Both the position numbers and the translations under genes were made by a program. A stretch of 6,526 nt of DNA from Planctomycetota bacterium (lineage in GTDB: Bacteria; Planctomycetota; Phycisphaerae; WQYP01). Under the pieces are notes generated by a model. It had not been told where the DNA came from and did not search any database. It saw only the letters and a list, made by a program, of their open reading frames with translations. The stretch covers positions 1-6,526 of the forward strand of contig JAKAYZ010000137.1 of assembly GCA_021816165.1 (NCBI GenBank), in the 5' to 3' direction. Positions 1 to 6,054 of the stretch are shown piece by piece. Each line of letters begins with the position of its first letter. Position 1 is the stretch's first letter.

Positions 1-311
1 AGGATAAGCCGCTGCGCCCCGATCGCCAGCAGATACTCCATCACCTCTTCCGTCCGTATGCCTCCGCCCACCTCCACCTGCATGGATGTCGAGCGGATGA
101 TCTTTTCAATGATGTCCAGATTGTGCGCCCGACCGTCACGCGCGCCGTCAAGGTCCACGATGTGCAGCCAGCGGCAGCCAGCGTCCGCGAACGCTTTGGC
201 CGTGTCCACCGGGTCCACCCCGTACGTGGTCTGATGCTGGTAGTCGCCGCGCAGCAGCCGCACCACTTTGCCGTTTCGTAAATCTATCGCAGGTATAATG
301 TCTATCGCCAT
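1..311 (-). CDS. hisA: HisA, ProFAR isomerase, N-terminal part (cut by window edge)
   Basis: HisA isomerises the ProFAR aminoaldose to the PRFAR aminoketose, the cytosolic fourth step of histidine biosynthesis, feeding IGP synthase (HisH-HisF). About 103 N-terminal residues of a usual ~240 are visible; the rest lies beyond base 1. The protein opens MAIDIIPAIDLRNGKVVRL, the hallmark of the HisA half of the HisA/HisF beta/alpha barrel. D10 matches the N-terminal catalytic Asp of the family. LHIVDLDGA lies at residues 49-57 and the phosphate-binding loop VEVGGGIRT at 79-87. The second catalytic Asp is outside the window. The ATG at 311 is chosen because the family N-terminus begins there; only a weak GGA sits just upstream. 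It starts 14 nt after the hisH stop, so co-transcription and translational coupling are likely. HisF is excluded by the DGARDG segment and the IPAIDL start. Confidence 0.96.
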   Translation of the reverse strand, partial: MAIDIIPAIDLRNGKVVRLLRGDYQHQTTYGVDPVDTAKAFADAGCRWLHIVDLDGARDGRAHNLDIIEKIIRSTSMQVEVGGGIRTEEVMEYLLAIGAQRLI

Positions 312-325
312 TGATCCATTCTATA

Positions 326-940
326 TTATAAAGAGGCAAAATTTCGCAGTATCGCGCCGCCCACCCGCTGGCTTTTTTCCGGGTGAAATTGCGTGGCATA
401 AATATTCCCCTGCCACAGCGCCGCCGCAAAACGCCCGCCATATTCCGCCGTCGCCGCCACCACTCCGGATTCCCGCGGCCGCACATGATAGCTGTGTACA
501 AAATAAACATGCACGCCCGGTTCCAAACCCGCAAACAGTGGTGATGGCTTTTCCCATTCCAGTGAATTCCATCCCATGTGGGGTACCTTCAAATTCTGCG
601 GTGCCGCATCAACCGTGAATCGTACACAGTCCCCGGCTATCAGCCCAAGCCCCACGTGACGCCCATCCTCGAAATCCTCCTCCACCAACAGCTGCATGCC
701 CAGGCAAATTCCCAGCAGCGGCCGGCCGGACGCCGCAAATTCCTTTAATGCCTCCGCCAGTCCCGTCCGCTTCAGCGTGGCTATCGCATCCCCGAATGCT
801 CCAACCCCGGGCAATACCAACCGCTCCGCGCGGCGCACCTCATCAGGGTTTTGAATAATAACGGCGGGCTTTCCCAGCAGTTCAAAAGCCTTCTGAACGC
901 TCCGAAGATTGCCCATTCCATAGTCAACTATTGCCAGCAT
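326..940 (-). CDS. hisH: HisH, glutaminase subunit of imidazole glycerol phosphate synthase
   Basis: HisH is a class I glutamine amidotransferase. It releases ammonia from glutamine and channels it to HisF, which makes imidazole glycerol phosphate and AICAR from PRFAR. The 204-residue product matches the family's usual ~200. It opens MLAIVDYGMGNLRSV and has the PGVGAF strand near residue 44. The nucleophile elbow GICLGMQLL carries catalytic C79, MGWN lies near 122, and QFHPEKSQ supplies the H186/E188 pair of the triad, so the enzyme looks active. The ATG at 940 fits the family N-terminus. A GTG at 946 would add two residues (Met-Pro) and is closer to the ideal distance from an upstream GGAT, and two TAA stops precede it, so those are the only two plausible starts. 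HisA follows 14 nt downstream; the upstream neighbour on the same strand is the lipoprotein gene, about 200 nt away. No His-rich leader peptide is seen ahead of it. Confidence 0.97.
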   Translation of the reverse strand: MLAIVDYGMGNLRSVQKAFELLGKPAVIIQNPDEVRRAERLVLPGVGAFGDAIATLKRTGLAEALKEFAASGRPLLGICLGMQLLVEEDFEDGRHVGLGLIAGDCVRFTVDAAPQNLKVPHMGWNSLEWEKPSPLFAGLEPGVHVYFVHSYHVRPRESGVVAATAEYGGRFAAALWQGNIYATQFHPEKSQRVGGAILRNFASL

Positions 941-1014
941 CGGCACTTATTATCCATTTGAAAACAGGGATATTTGTCGCCGCCCACTGCGCGATTACCG
1001 CCGCGCCGCGGCCC

Positions 1015-1036
1015 CCGGACGCCGCGCAACATCCGG
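1015..1036 (-). other. GC-rich hairpin upstream of hisH
   Basis: Read on the minus strand, CCGGATG pairs with CGTCCGG (7 bp including one G-T wobble) across an 8-nt loop, about 75 nt before the hisH start. No T-run follows, so it is not a standard intrinsic terminator. It could be leader structure for hisH or part of the 3' end of the lipoprotein transcript. In such GC-rich sequence it may also be chance. Confidence 0.3.
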
Positions 1037-1119
1037 CACTATGCCGCCGCAAGCCGCGCACCGGCCTTGCCGCACGTTCAATGCCCCGCTGCAGGCCTTA
1101 CGCCCGCGTACAAGCCTTT

Positions 1120-1140
1120 CCGGCGGCGAACCGCTGCCGG
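1120..1140 (-). terminator. Hairpin just after the lipoprotein stop, no U-tract
   Basis: Seven nt past the TAA of the lipoprotein gene, the minus strand reads CCGGC, A, GCG, loop GTT, CGC, C, GCCGG. That is a 5-bp GC stem, one A-C mismatch, three more GC pairs and a tight 3-nt loop. The position directly behind a stop codon suggests a transcript 3' end. The following bases (AAAGGCTTG) lack a T-run, so it may act as an mRNA-stabilising end or help Rho-type termination rather than as a classical intrinsic terminator. If it is leaky, the lipoprotein transcript would run into hisH. Confidence 0.4.
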
Positions 1141-1147
1141 CTTCCCC

Positions 1148-1882
1148 TTACCGCAGAATTACAATTTCCACGCGGCGATCCAAGGCCAGATTTGTCCGTG
1201 ACACAAGGTCGTGTGAACCGTAACTTATCGCACGCAGCCAATGCCGGGATATGCCGTGTCGCGCCAAAAAGTTTTCCACCGCCCGTGCCCGTGCCAGGCC
1301 AAGTTCATAGTTGTTGCGGAACACGCGGTGAATAGGCCGGTTGTCCGTAAATCCTTCCACGCGGATATAGCGGCCCGCATAATGCCGCTTAATCAGATAC
1401 ACCACGTGCAGCAGGGCATGTGTGGCCCGTGGAGACAGCCGCGCACTGCCGGAGGCGAACAGCAAATCGCTTGACAATACAAATCGCCGCACCTCGCGGC
1501 GCCGATTTACCGACCGTCGGCCCGCGGCATGGTGCGGCCCGCGCATCGCTACGGATGTGCGATGCACTGTGCCTTTGCCGCCCTTGAATGTCGGCATGAC
1601 CGAAGTATATCCCGCAGCCGGCGCCGGCTGGCTCTGGGCGGCCTGCTGAGCCTGCATCGCCTGTGCCTGCGCGGCCGCAGTAGCCGCCTGTTGCTGCTGC
1701 AACTGCGTCTGGGCGGCGGACAGGCTGGCCTTCGTCTGGCTTAGCTGCTGCTGCAATTGCGCATTTTGCTGCAACAGTTGGCTGCGCTCCGTCTCAAGTT
1801 TCTGCGAGGCGCATCCACCGGCGGATACCACCAACAGAATCGCCGCCATGCCAATTGCCGACCAACGAATTGTTGCTGTCAT
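1148..1882 (-). CDS. OmpA-domain lipoprotein with coiled coil (Pal/MotB-like peptidoglycan binder)
   Basis: This 244-residue envelope protein probably tethers a membrane to peptidoglycan. Residues 1-23 form a short N-region, hydrophobic core (AAILLVV) and SAGGC, with C24 as the likely lipidated cysteine. Ala at -3 is a weaker lipobox residue than the usual Leu. Ala rather than Asp follows C24, which fits outer-membrane sorting. Residues 28-84 are a Gln/Ala/Leu coiled coil; 85-131 are a Pro/Gly then Arg-rich linker. Residues 132-244 are the OmpA C-terminal fold: VEGFTDNRPI, NNYELGLARARAVENFL and ALDRRVEIVI. D180 and R198 match the diaminopimelate-binding Asp and Arg of the family. TDNRPI and the NYEL segment resemble MotB-type domains, but there is no MotB membrane/plug segment. 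The ATG at 1882 has AGGAGT 8 nt upstream. Divergent from smc, and upstream of hisH on the same strand. Pal itself is not claimed because there are no tol genes here and the coiled coil is long. Confidence 0.9.
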   Translation of the reverse strand: MTATIRWSAIGMAAILLVVSAGGCASQKLETERSQLLQQNAQLQQQLSQTKASLSAAQTQLQQQQAATAAAQAQAMQAQQAAQSQPAPAAGYTSVMPTFKGGKGTVHRTSVAMRGPHHAAGRRSVNRRREVRRFVLSSDLLFASGSARLSPRATHALLHVVYLIKRHYAGRYIRVEGFTDNRPIHRVFRNNYELGLARARAVENFLARHGISRHWLRAISYGSHDLVSRTNLALDRRVEIVILR

Positions 1883-1890
1883 AGTTATGT

Positions 1891-1896
1891 ACTCCT
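1891..1896 (-). promoter_or_regulatory. Ribosome binding site of the lipoprotein gene
   Basis: AGGAGT on the minus strand ends 8 nt before the ATG at 1882. It is a near-perfect Shine-Dalgarno match and fixes the start of the lipoprotein gene. Confidence 0.85.
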
Positions 1897-1954
1897 GTCA
1901 TCACGGCGGTGGAAAATTGATCGTCCTTAATCACCTTCACCAAGCCAATGCGGC

Positions 1955-1982
1955 ATTTTACTTTAACCCGCCGCCGTTACAA
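1955..1982 (-). promoter_or_regulatory. Candidate sigma-70-type promoter for the lipoprotein gene
   Basis: On the minus strand, TTGTAA (1982-1977; 4 of 6 to the -35 consensus) is followed after 16 nt by TAAAAT (1960-1955; 5 of 6 to the -10 consensus). Transcription would begin near 1948, giving a leader of about 65 nt. It is the best-placed AT-rich patch upstream of the gene. Promoter rules in this lineage are uncertain, so this is a candidate only. Confidence 0.4.
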
Positions 1983-2023
1983 GCCCAGACCCGCCGCCGA
2001 CAGACCCCCGGACCCCGCCGTCG
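1966..2023. repeat. Three GC-rich direct repeats, 23 and 24 nt apart
   Basis: CCCGCCGCCG begins at 1967 and again at 1990 (each preceded by A, so the exact match is 11 bp). A third copy with one mismatch, CCCGCCGTCG, begins at 2014. The 23- and 24-nt periods are roughly two helical turns, so the copies lie on about the same face of the DNA. They flank the candidate -35 of the lipoprotein promoter, a typical arrangement for tandem regulator sites. The low-complexity GC content makes chance a real alternative. Confidence 0.35.
1984..2016 (-). other. Potential G-quadruplex motif in the divergent region
   Basis: The minus strand carries four G-runs in order: GGGG (2016-2013), GGGGG (2009-2005), GGG (1992-1990) and GGG (1986-1984), with loops of 3, 12 and 3 nt. 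The 12-nt middle loop exceeds the strict 7-nt rule but is within relaxed G4 definitions. It sits directly upstream of the candidate lipoprotein -35, on that gene's coding strand. The segment also overlaps a 6-bp inverted repeat (GCCGAC at 1996-2001, GTCGGC at 2020-2025). Confidence 0.35.
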
Positions 2024-2067
2024 GCCATTTCGATCGCTTTTCTCCGCTTTCTACTTCCCACCTCATC

Positions 2068-2076
2068 TGGTATCAT
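2068..2076 (+). promoter_or_regulatory. Candidate extended -10 promoter for smc
   Basis: TGGTATCAT combines the TGn extended element with a 5-of-6 match to TATAAT. The best -35, TTTCTA at 2048-2053, matches only 3 of 6, which is tolerable with an extended -10. Transcription would start near 2083 and give a leader of about 125 nt. An overlapping CATAAT at 2074-2079 is an alternative -10. Confidence 0.4.
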
Positions 2077-2113
2077 AATTGCCGCTGTCAACAATGGCTT
2101 GTGTTAAGCCAGC

Positions 2114-2140
2114 CCGGTTGCCGGACGTTTTTTCCCCGGC
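2114..2140 (+). other. Two overlapping, mutually exclusive hairpins in the smc leader
   Basis: CCGG (2114-2117) can pair with CCGG (2121-2124) over a 3-nt loop and is followed, 3 nt later, by TTTTTT at 2128-2133, a miniature terminator-like form. The same 2120-2124 segment (GCCGG) can instead pair with CCGGC at 2136-2140, sequestering the T-run in the loop. The first stem has only 4 bp, so real termination is doubtful. The layout merely resembles an attenuator. Confidence 0.2.
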
Positions 2141-2193
2141 GACATCTTTCGGCAAATCCGGGCTCGCAGCATCACGGATGTCTATCGCCGCAC

Positions 2194-2198
2194 GGAGG
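2194..2198 (+). promoter_or_regulatory. Ribosome binding site of smc
   Basis: GGAGG lies 8 nt before the ATG at 2207, a strong Shine-Dalgarno that fixes the smc start where the family N-terminus also begins. Confidence 0.88.
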
Positions 2199-2206
2199 CC
2201 TGGCCC

Positions 2207-5200
2207 ATGAAACTCCTGTCTCTGGAGCTAGCGGGGTTCAAATCATTCGCTGAACCCACCGAATTCAAATTTGATTCTGGAATCACCGGCATCGTCGGCC
2301 CCAATGGCTGCGGAAAATCCAACGTCGTGGATGCCGTCAAATGGGTCCTCGGCGAAATGTCCGCCAAATCACTCCGCGGCGAAGCCATGCTGGATGTCAT
2401 ATTCAACGGCTCCGCCAACCGCAAACCCATGGGCATGGCCGAAGTTTCCCTGCTTTTCAGCAATGAGGACCGCCGGCTGCCTATCGACGCTCAGGAAGTC
2501 AAAATCACCCGACGGCTTTACCGCGACCTTACCTCGGAATACCTCGTCAATAACCAGACGGCCCGGCTTAAAGATATCCGCGAACTTTTCCTTGACACCG
2601 GCATCGGTGTGGATGCCTATTCCCTGATTGAACAGGGCAGGGTTTCCGCACTGCTGGATTCCAACGGACAGCAGCGCCGGGAAATATTTGAGGAAGCCGC
2701 CGGCATCTCCCGCTTCAAAGCCCGCAAAAAAGAAACACTCCGCAAACTGGAAAAAACCGATCAGAACCTGGCTCAAAGCCAACTCGTGCTTGATGAGGTG
2801 CAGCGGCAGCTGCGCTCCGTAAAAGTTCAGGCCGGCCGCGCCCGCAGCTATCAGGAATACGCGGAAAAACTTGCCCAGCTTCGCCGCAGCCACAGTCTGT
2901 TTGAATACCACCAGCTGCACACAAAGCTTTCCAGCGTCGGCGCGCAGCGCGCGGATGCGTCCGATGCGCTGGCCCATGAGAAACGCGAGCTTGATGAATC
3001 CCGCCGGCGTCAGCAGGAACTTCAGCTTGAAATTGACGCCGTCGTCCAGACCGCCCGCGAGGCGGAGCGCGAGCTTGCCGCTCTGCAGGCGCAACTGCAG
3101 TCTTTGCAGCAGCAGGCCCAGTTCGCCCGCCAGCAGCACACCCAGCTTGCCCGTCAGCAGCAGCTTATCCGCCAGCGCCATGAGGAAGTAACCGCCAAGC
3201 TTGCCGGCGCCTCGGAACTCATCGCTCAACGCATCGGCGCGGAGGCAGCCGCGGAAGAAATCCTGACCCGGAGCCGGCACGAGCTTTCCCACCAGACACA
3301 ACAGCAGGAAAGCTTTGCCCGCCGGATGGCGGAACTTAATCGTGAAGTGGAAAACGACAAATCCCGCGCCATGGATTTGATGCGCCAGCTCGCCCGCGGC
3401 CAAAGCCAGTTCAACGCCCAATCCGTGACCCGTCAGAATATTGACCGGCAACTTGAACGCCTCGCCTCTCGCACCGCGGAACTCCAGGAGCAAATTTCCC
3501 AATGCGATGCGCAGGTCGCCCAGCTCGCCCTGCAACGCGACGAACTTGTCGCCGCCGCCGCCGTTAAACAACAGGAAATCCAGGAAATTCGCGCCCGGCA
3601 GCAGGCCAATAACCAGCGCACCGCGGAACTCATGGAACTTCTCGGACGCCGGCGCGAACACCGCAGCGCGCTGGTCAGCCGCCGCAATACTCTCACCGAT
3701 CTGCAACGCCGCCGCGAAGGCGTCGCCCAGCCCGTGCAGGAACTGCTCAAGCGACGTGATTCCAACCAGGGATTCGCCTGCGTGCAAGGCATGATCGGCG
3801 ATTTGATTGATGCGGATGTGCAAACCGCACCGCTCATAGAAGCCGCCCTCGGCGAAATGCTTAATGCCGTTGTCGTGGAATCCGCGGATCTGCTGTGCGC
3901 CCAGGCTCAGGACTGGCGGCAACTCGCCGGCCGCGTCCGCGTGATCTGCCTGGATCAGCTTCCCCCTTACCGCCACGACGCCTACGACACGCGGCATATT
4001 CCCGATGCACGCTGCGCCGTTGACCTGATCCAGTATCAACCCCTTATCGCCCCGCTTGTGCTGCGGCTGCTTGGCCGCACGCTCGTGGTGGATACCCTTG
4101 AACAGGCCATTGCCCTGCAGCGCAGCGGTCCACGGAATTATCGCTATGTCACACGGAATGCCGAAGTGCTTAATGCCGACGGCGTCCTGGAAATCGGCGA
4201 CGGCTCCCGCAAGCTCGGCACAATCTCCCGCCGCGGTGAATTAAGCAAACTCGCCGCGGAAATTGCCCAAACCGAATCCGAAATCGCGGAATTAACCGCC
4301 CAAGCCGCCGAATGTGATCAGCAGGCCCGGCAGCTCGGCGCCGGCCAGCAAAGCCTCCGCGATGCCCTTTTCAACACCCAAACCACCCACGCACAGGTCA
4401 ACGCCCAGTGGCAGCACTCCGGCCAGCAGGCGGATAAACTCCGCGGCCAGCAGCCGCTGATCGCCGTTGAAACCCAGCACCTGCACCAGCAGGCCGCTCA
4501 ATGCGATCAGGCCGTTGAATCTTTGAAACATGAAATCGTCACCGGTGAACAAACGCTCAAGGAACTGGAAACATCCGTACAGCAGCGCCTTGCGCAGCTC
4601 CAGCAGCAGCGCGATACCCTGGCGGAAATATCCGAACAAACCACCAGGCTCCGCGTCGCCATGGGGCAGGCCCAGGAACAGCGCGCCGCCGCCGCCCGCG
4701 AACTTGCCCAGGCGCAGCAGTCGCACCGCGATACGCAAAGCCAGCTCGCACATCTTGATGAAGACCTTGCCGGCGTGGAAAACAGCCTCGGTGAAACCAG
4801 CCGCGCCGCCGCCGCCCATGAGCAAAACGCCCTCGCCGCCGGCGCAAAACTCGGCGATGCCCAGGCTGCCGTGGAGGAAAATGCCCGGAGGCTCGCCGCA
4901 CTTCGCGGCAATCAGCAGCAAATCAATCAGGACCTCGGCTCCCGTCAGGCGCAGGTCGATTCCCTGGCCGCACAGGAACATGCCCTGTCATTATCGGAAA
5001 ATGAGCTGAGCGTGCGCCTCGAAACGCTGGTGGAACGCACCGCTGAAGAAGCCGGCGTAAACCTCGTGGAACTCCATACGGACTACACCCCGCCGGAAAA
5101 TGTTGACTTCACCGCCATGGCCGCGGAAATTGACGACCTTAAAGCCCGCATGAGCCGGCTGGGCAATGTCAACCTTGACGCCATCAATGAATTAAGCCAG

Positions 5201-5806
5201 CTGGAAGAGCGCGAAACGTTTCTCACCGCCCAGATCGCCGATATTGTCGACGCCAAACGCCAGCTTGAGGAACTCATCGGGAAAATTGACGATGACTCCC
5301 GCGTTCGCTTCCAGGAAACCTTCAGCGCCATCCGCACCCAGTTTCAGGAAATGTTCCGCAAGCTTTTCGGCGGCGGAAAGGCGGATGTCGTTCTGGAAAA
5401 TCCGGATGATATTCTGGAATCAGGCATTGAAATCATGGCCCGTCCCCCCGGCAAGGAGCTTCAGTCCATCAGCCTGCTTTCCGGCGGTGAAAAAGCCATG
5501 ACCGCCATCGCCCTGGTCATGTCCATATTCAAAAGCAAACCGTCACCGTTCTGTATTCTCGATGAAGTCGATGCCCCTCTGGACGAAGCAAACACCGGCC
5601 GCTTCGCCGCCATCGTTCAGGAATTTAACGCCCACAGCCAATTTGTGGTCATCACCCATAACAAGCGGATGATGGCCGTGGCCAATCTGCTTTACGGCGT
5701 TACCATGCAGGAACAGGGTGTAAGCAAACGCGTGGCCGTGCGGTTTGATAACCGCAATGCCGCCGCACCCGCCCCTGAACCCGCAACGCAAATTTCCGCG
5801 GCCTAA
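2207..5806 (+). CDS. smc: SMC chromosome segregation ATPase, full length
   Basis: SMC is the ATPase core of bacterial condensin. Its dimer, bridged with ScpA/ScpB, loads on DNA and extrudes loops that compact and segregate the nucleoid. At 1199 residues it matches B. subtilis SMC (about 1186). The N-terminal head has MKLLSLELAGFKSF, Walker A GPNGCGKS (31-38) and the Q-loop glutamine Q143, followed by a basic stretch ISRFKARKK (167-175). Coiled-coil arms run about 175-510 and 675-980, rich in Gln, Ala and Arg. The hinge lies at about 515-670 and ends near a TISRRGEL segment. The C-terminal head has GNVNLDAINEL (986-996), LFGGGKA (1053-1059), signature LLSGGEKA (1090-1097), Walker B FCILDEVD with D1119/E1120, and the H-switch ITHNK with H1151. 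All ATPase residues are present. The last ~20 residues are an Ala/Pro-rich tail. No scpA, scpB or ftsY is adjacent. Rad50, SbcC and MukB are excluded by the hinge and the PGKELQ/DAPLDEAN motifs. Confidence 0.98.
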   Translation: MKLLSLELAGFKSFAEPTEFKFDSGITGIVGPNGCGKSNVVDAVKWVLGEMSAKSLRGEAMLDVIFNGSANRKPMGMAEVSLLFSNEDRRLPIDAQEVKITRRLYRDLTSEYLVNNQTARLKDIRELFLDTGIGVDAYSLIEQGRVSALLDSNGQQRREIFEEAAGISRFKARKKETLRKLEKTDQNLAQSQLVLDEVQRQLRSVKVQAGRARSYQEYAEKLAQLRRSHSLFEYHQLHTKLSSVGAQRADASDALAHEKRELDESRRRQQELQLEIDAVVQTAREAERELAALQAQLQSLQQQAQFARQQHTQLARQQQLIRQRHEEVTAKLAGASELIAQRIGAEAAAEEILTRSRHELSHQTQQQESFARRMAELNREVENDKSRAMDLMRQLARGQSQFNAQSVTRQNIDRQLERLASRTAELQEQISQCDAQVAQLALQRDELVAAAAVKQQEIQEIRARQQANNQRTAELMELLGRRREHRSALVSRRNTLTDLQRRREGVAQPVQELLKRRDSNQGFACVQGMIGDLIDADVQTAPLIEAALGEMLNAVVVESADLLCAQAQDWRQLAGRVRVICLDQLPPYRHDAYDTRHIPDARCAVDLIQYQPLIAPLVLRLLGRTLVVDTLEQAIALQRSGPRNYRYVTRNAEVLNADGVLEIGDGSRKLGTISRRGELSKLAAEIAQTESEIAELTAQAAECDQQARQLGAGQQSLRDALFNTQTTHAQVNAQWQHSGQQADKLRGQQPLIAVETQHLHQQAAQCDQAVESLKHEIVTGEQTLKELETSVQQRLAQLQQQRDTLAEISEQTTRLRVAMGQAQEQRAAAARELAQAQQSHRDTQSQLAHLDEDLAGVENSLGETSRAAAAHEQNALAAGAKLGDAQAAVEENARRLAALRGNQQQINQDLGSRQAQVDSLAAQEHALSLSENELSVRLETLVERTAEEAGVNLVELHTDYTPPENVDFTAMAAEIDDLKARMSRLGNVNLDAINELSQLEERETFLTAQIADIVDAKRQLEELIGKIDDDSRVRFQETFSAIRTQFQEMFRKLFGGGKADVVLENPDDILESGIEIMARPPGKELQSISLLSGGEKAMTAIALVMSIFKSKPSPFCILDEVDAPLDEANTGRFAAIVQEFNAHSQFVVITHNKRMMAVANLLYGVTMQEQGVSKRVAVRFDNRNAAAPAPEPATQISAA

Positions 5807-5838
5807 ACAGGCAAAGGCAACACTCTGGCAAAAAGCTG

Positions 5839-5881
5839 GCGCGCACCCCGGAATTTTGAGCCTCCAACCCCGGGCGCGCGC
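5839..5881. terminator. Strong GC hairpin after smc
   Basis: Thirty-two nt past the smc stop, GCGCGC (5839-5844) pairs with GCGCGC (5876-5881) and CCCGG (5847-5851) with CCGGG (5870-5874). A 2x1 internal loop separates the two stems, giving 11 GC pairs around an 18-nt loop. On the plus strand ACCGCCC follows, so there is no U-tract for smc. On the minus strand the stem is followed within 4 nt by TTTTT (5834-5830), so the textbook intrinsic-terminator orientation faces leftward. It may end or stabilise the smc mRNA, and could block antisense transcription entering smc from the right. Confidence 0.5.
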
Positions 5882-5888
5882 ACCGCCC

Positions 5889-5900
5889 ACACGAGCGTGT
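5889..5900. repeat. Short inverted repeat between smc and the fucosidase gene
   Basis: ACACG and CGTGT face each other across 2 nt (5889-5893 and 5896-5900). This small dyad is of a size seen by chance. It is recorded because it stands with two better dyads in the same 260-nt gap. Confidence 0.2.
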
Positions 5901-5926
5901 TCTGCCGGACATTCCCACAATTCCGT

Positions 5927-5941
5927 TTCAGCCCGGCTGAA
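5927..5941. repeat. 15-bp palindrome upstream of the fucosidase promoter
   Basis: TTCAGCC-C-GGCTGAA is a perfect inverted repeat with 7-bp arms and one central base. Its centre is about 55 nt before the candidate -10 and 65 nt before the predicted transcription start, which suits an activator or repressor operator. As RNA it could form a 5- to 6-bp hairpin, but no U-run follows. Which factor might bind it cannot be told from sequence. Confidence 0.35.
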
Positions 5942-5952
5942 TTTCACAACTG

Positions 5953-5991
5953 TTGCACACCCAATGATTATAAAGCATAATATGATATAAT
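5953..5991 (+). promoter_or_regulatory. Candidate promoter of the fucosidase gene
   Basis: This is an AT-rich island in GC-rich surroundings. TGATATAAT (5983-5991) is an extended -10 with a perfect TATAAT but no good -35 at the right distance. Alternatively TTGCAC (5953-5958) and CATAAT (5976-5981) are separated by exactly 17 nt. Either gives a start near 5988-5998 and a leader of about 70-80 nt before the ATG at 6067. A separate promoter implies that the gene is not simply read through from smc. Confidence 0.6.
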
Positions 5992-5992
5992 C
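5966..5992. repeat. Nested AT-rich inverted repeat over the -10 region
   Basis: GATTATA (5966-5972) and TATAATC (5986-5992) are perfect 7-bp arms. Inside them CATA-A-TATG (5976-5984) is a second, nearly concentric dyad. Six T's follow at 5993-5998. As DNA this could be an operator overlapping the promoter. As RNA, an AT stem followed by a U-run would be a weak plus-strand terminator for transcripts arriving from smc. The two readings are not exclusive. Confidence 0.4.
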
Positions 5993-6054
5993 TTTTTTGC
6001 GGCAGCGCGGACCTTTAGCATCCACGCAGTTCCCTTGCCCCTTTCATAAAAGAT

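Noticed and set aside
268..618. Plus-strand open frame opposite hisA/hisH
   Set aside because: It lies across the hisH glutaminase triad on the other strand and its Pro/Ala-rich translation looks non-coding.
928..1032. Small minus-strand frame overlapping the hisH start, tested as a his leader peptide
   Set aside because: It has no histidine run and no Shine-Dalgarno, and it ends inside hisH in another frame.
1948..2253. Plus-strand open frame in the divergent gap running into smc
   Set aside because: It overlaps the smc start out of frame, has no ribosome site and is made of GC-rich intergenic sequence.
3088..3180. CAG-rich stretch that looks like a trinucleotide repeat
   Set aside because: It simply encodes the Gln-rich coiled-coil arm of SMC with the preferred CAG codon; the spacing is irregular and there is no tandem array.
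2369..4039. Very long open frame (556 codons) antisense to smc
   Set aside because: The strong codon bias of smc removes stops from the complementary frame. The translation resembles no family I recognise, and it covers the conserved SMC head, arm and hinge codons.
4292..4981. 229-codon open frame antisense to the second smc arm
   Set aside because: Same shadow effect; Leu/Gly-rich low-complexity translation that mirrors the Gln/Ala-rich coiled coil.
5543..6025. Minus-strand open frame spanning the smc end and the next gap
   Set aside because: It runs antisense through the SMC Walker B and H-switch codons, lies across the hairpin and promoter region, and has no recognisable motif or clear ribosome site.
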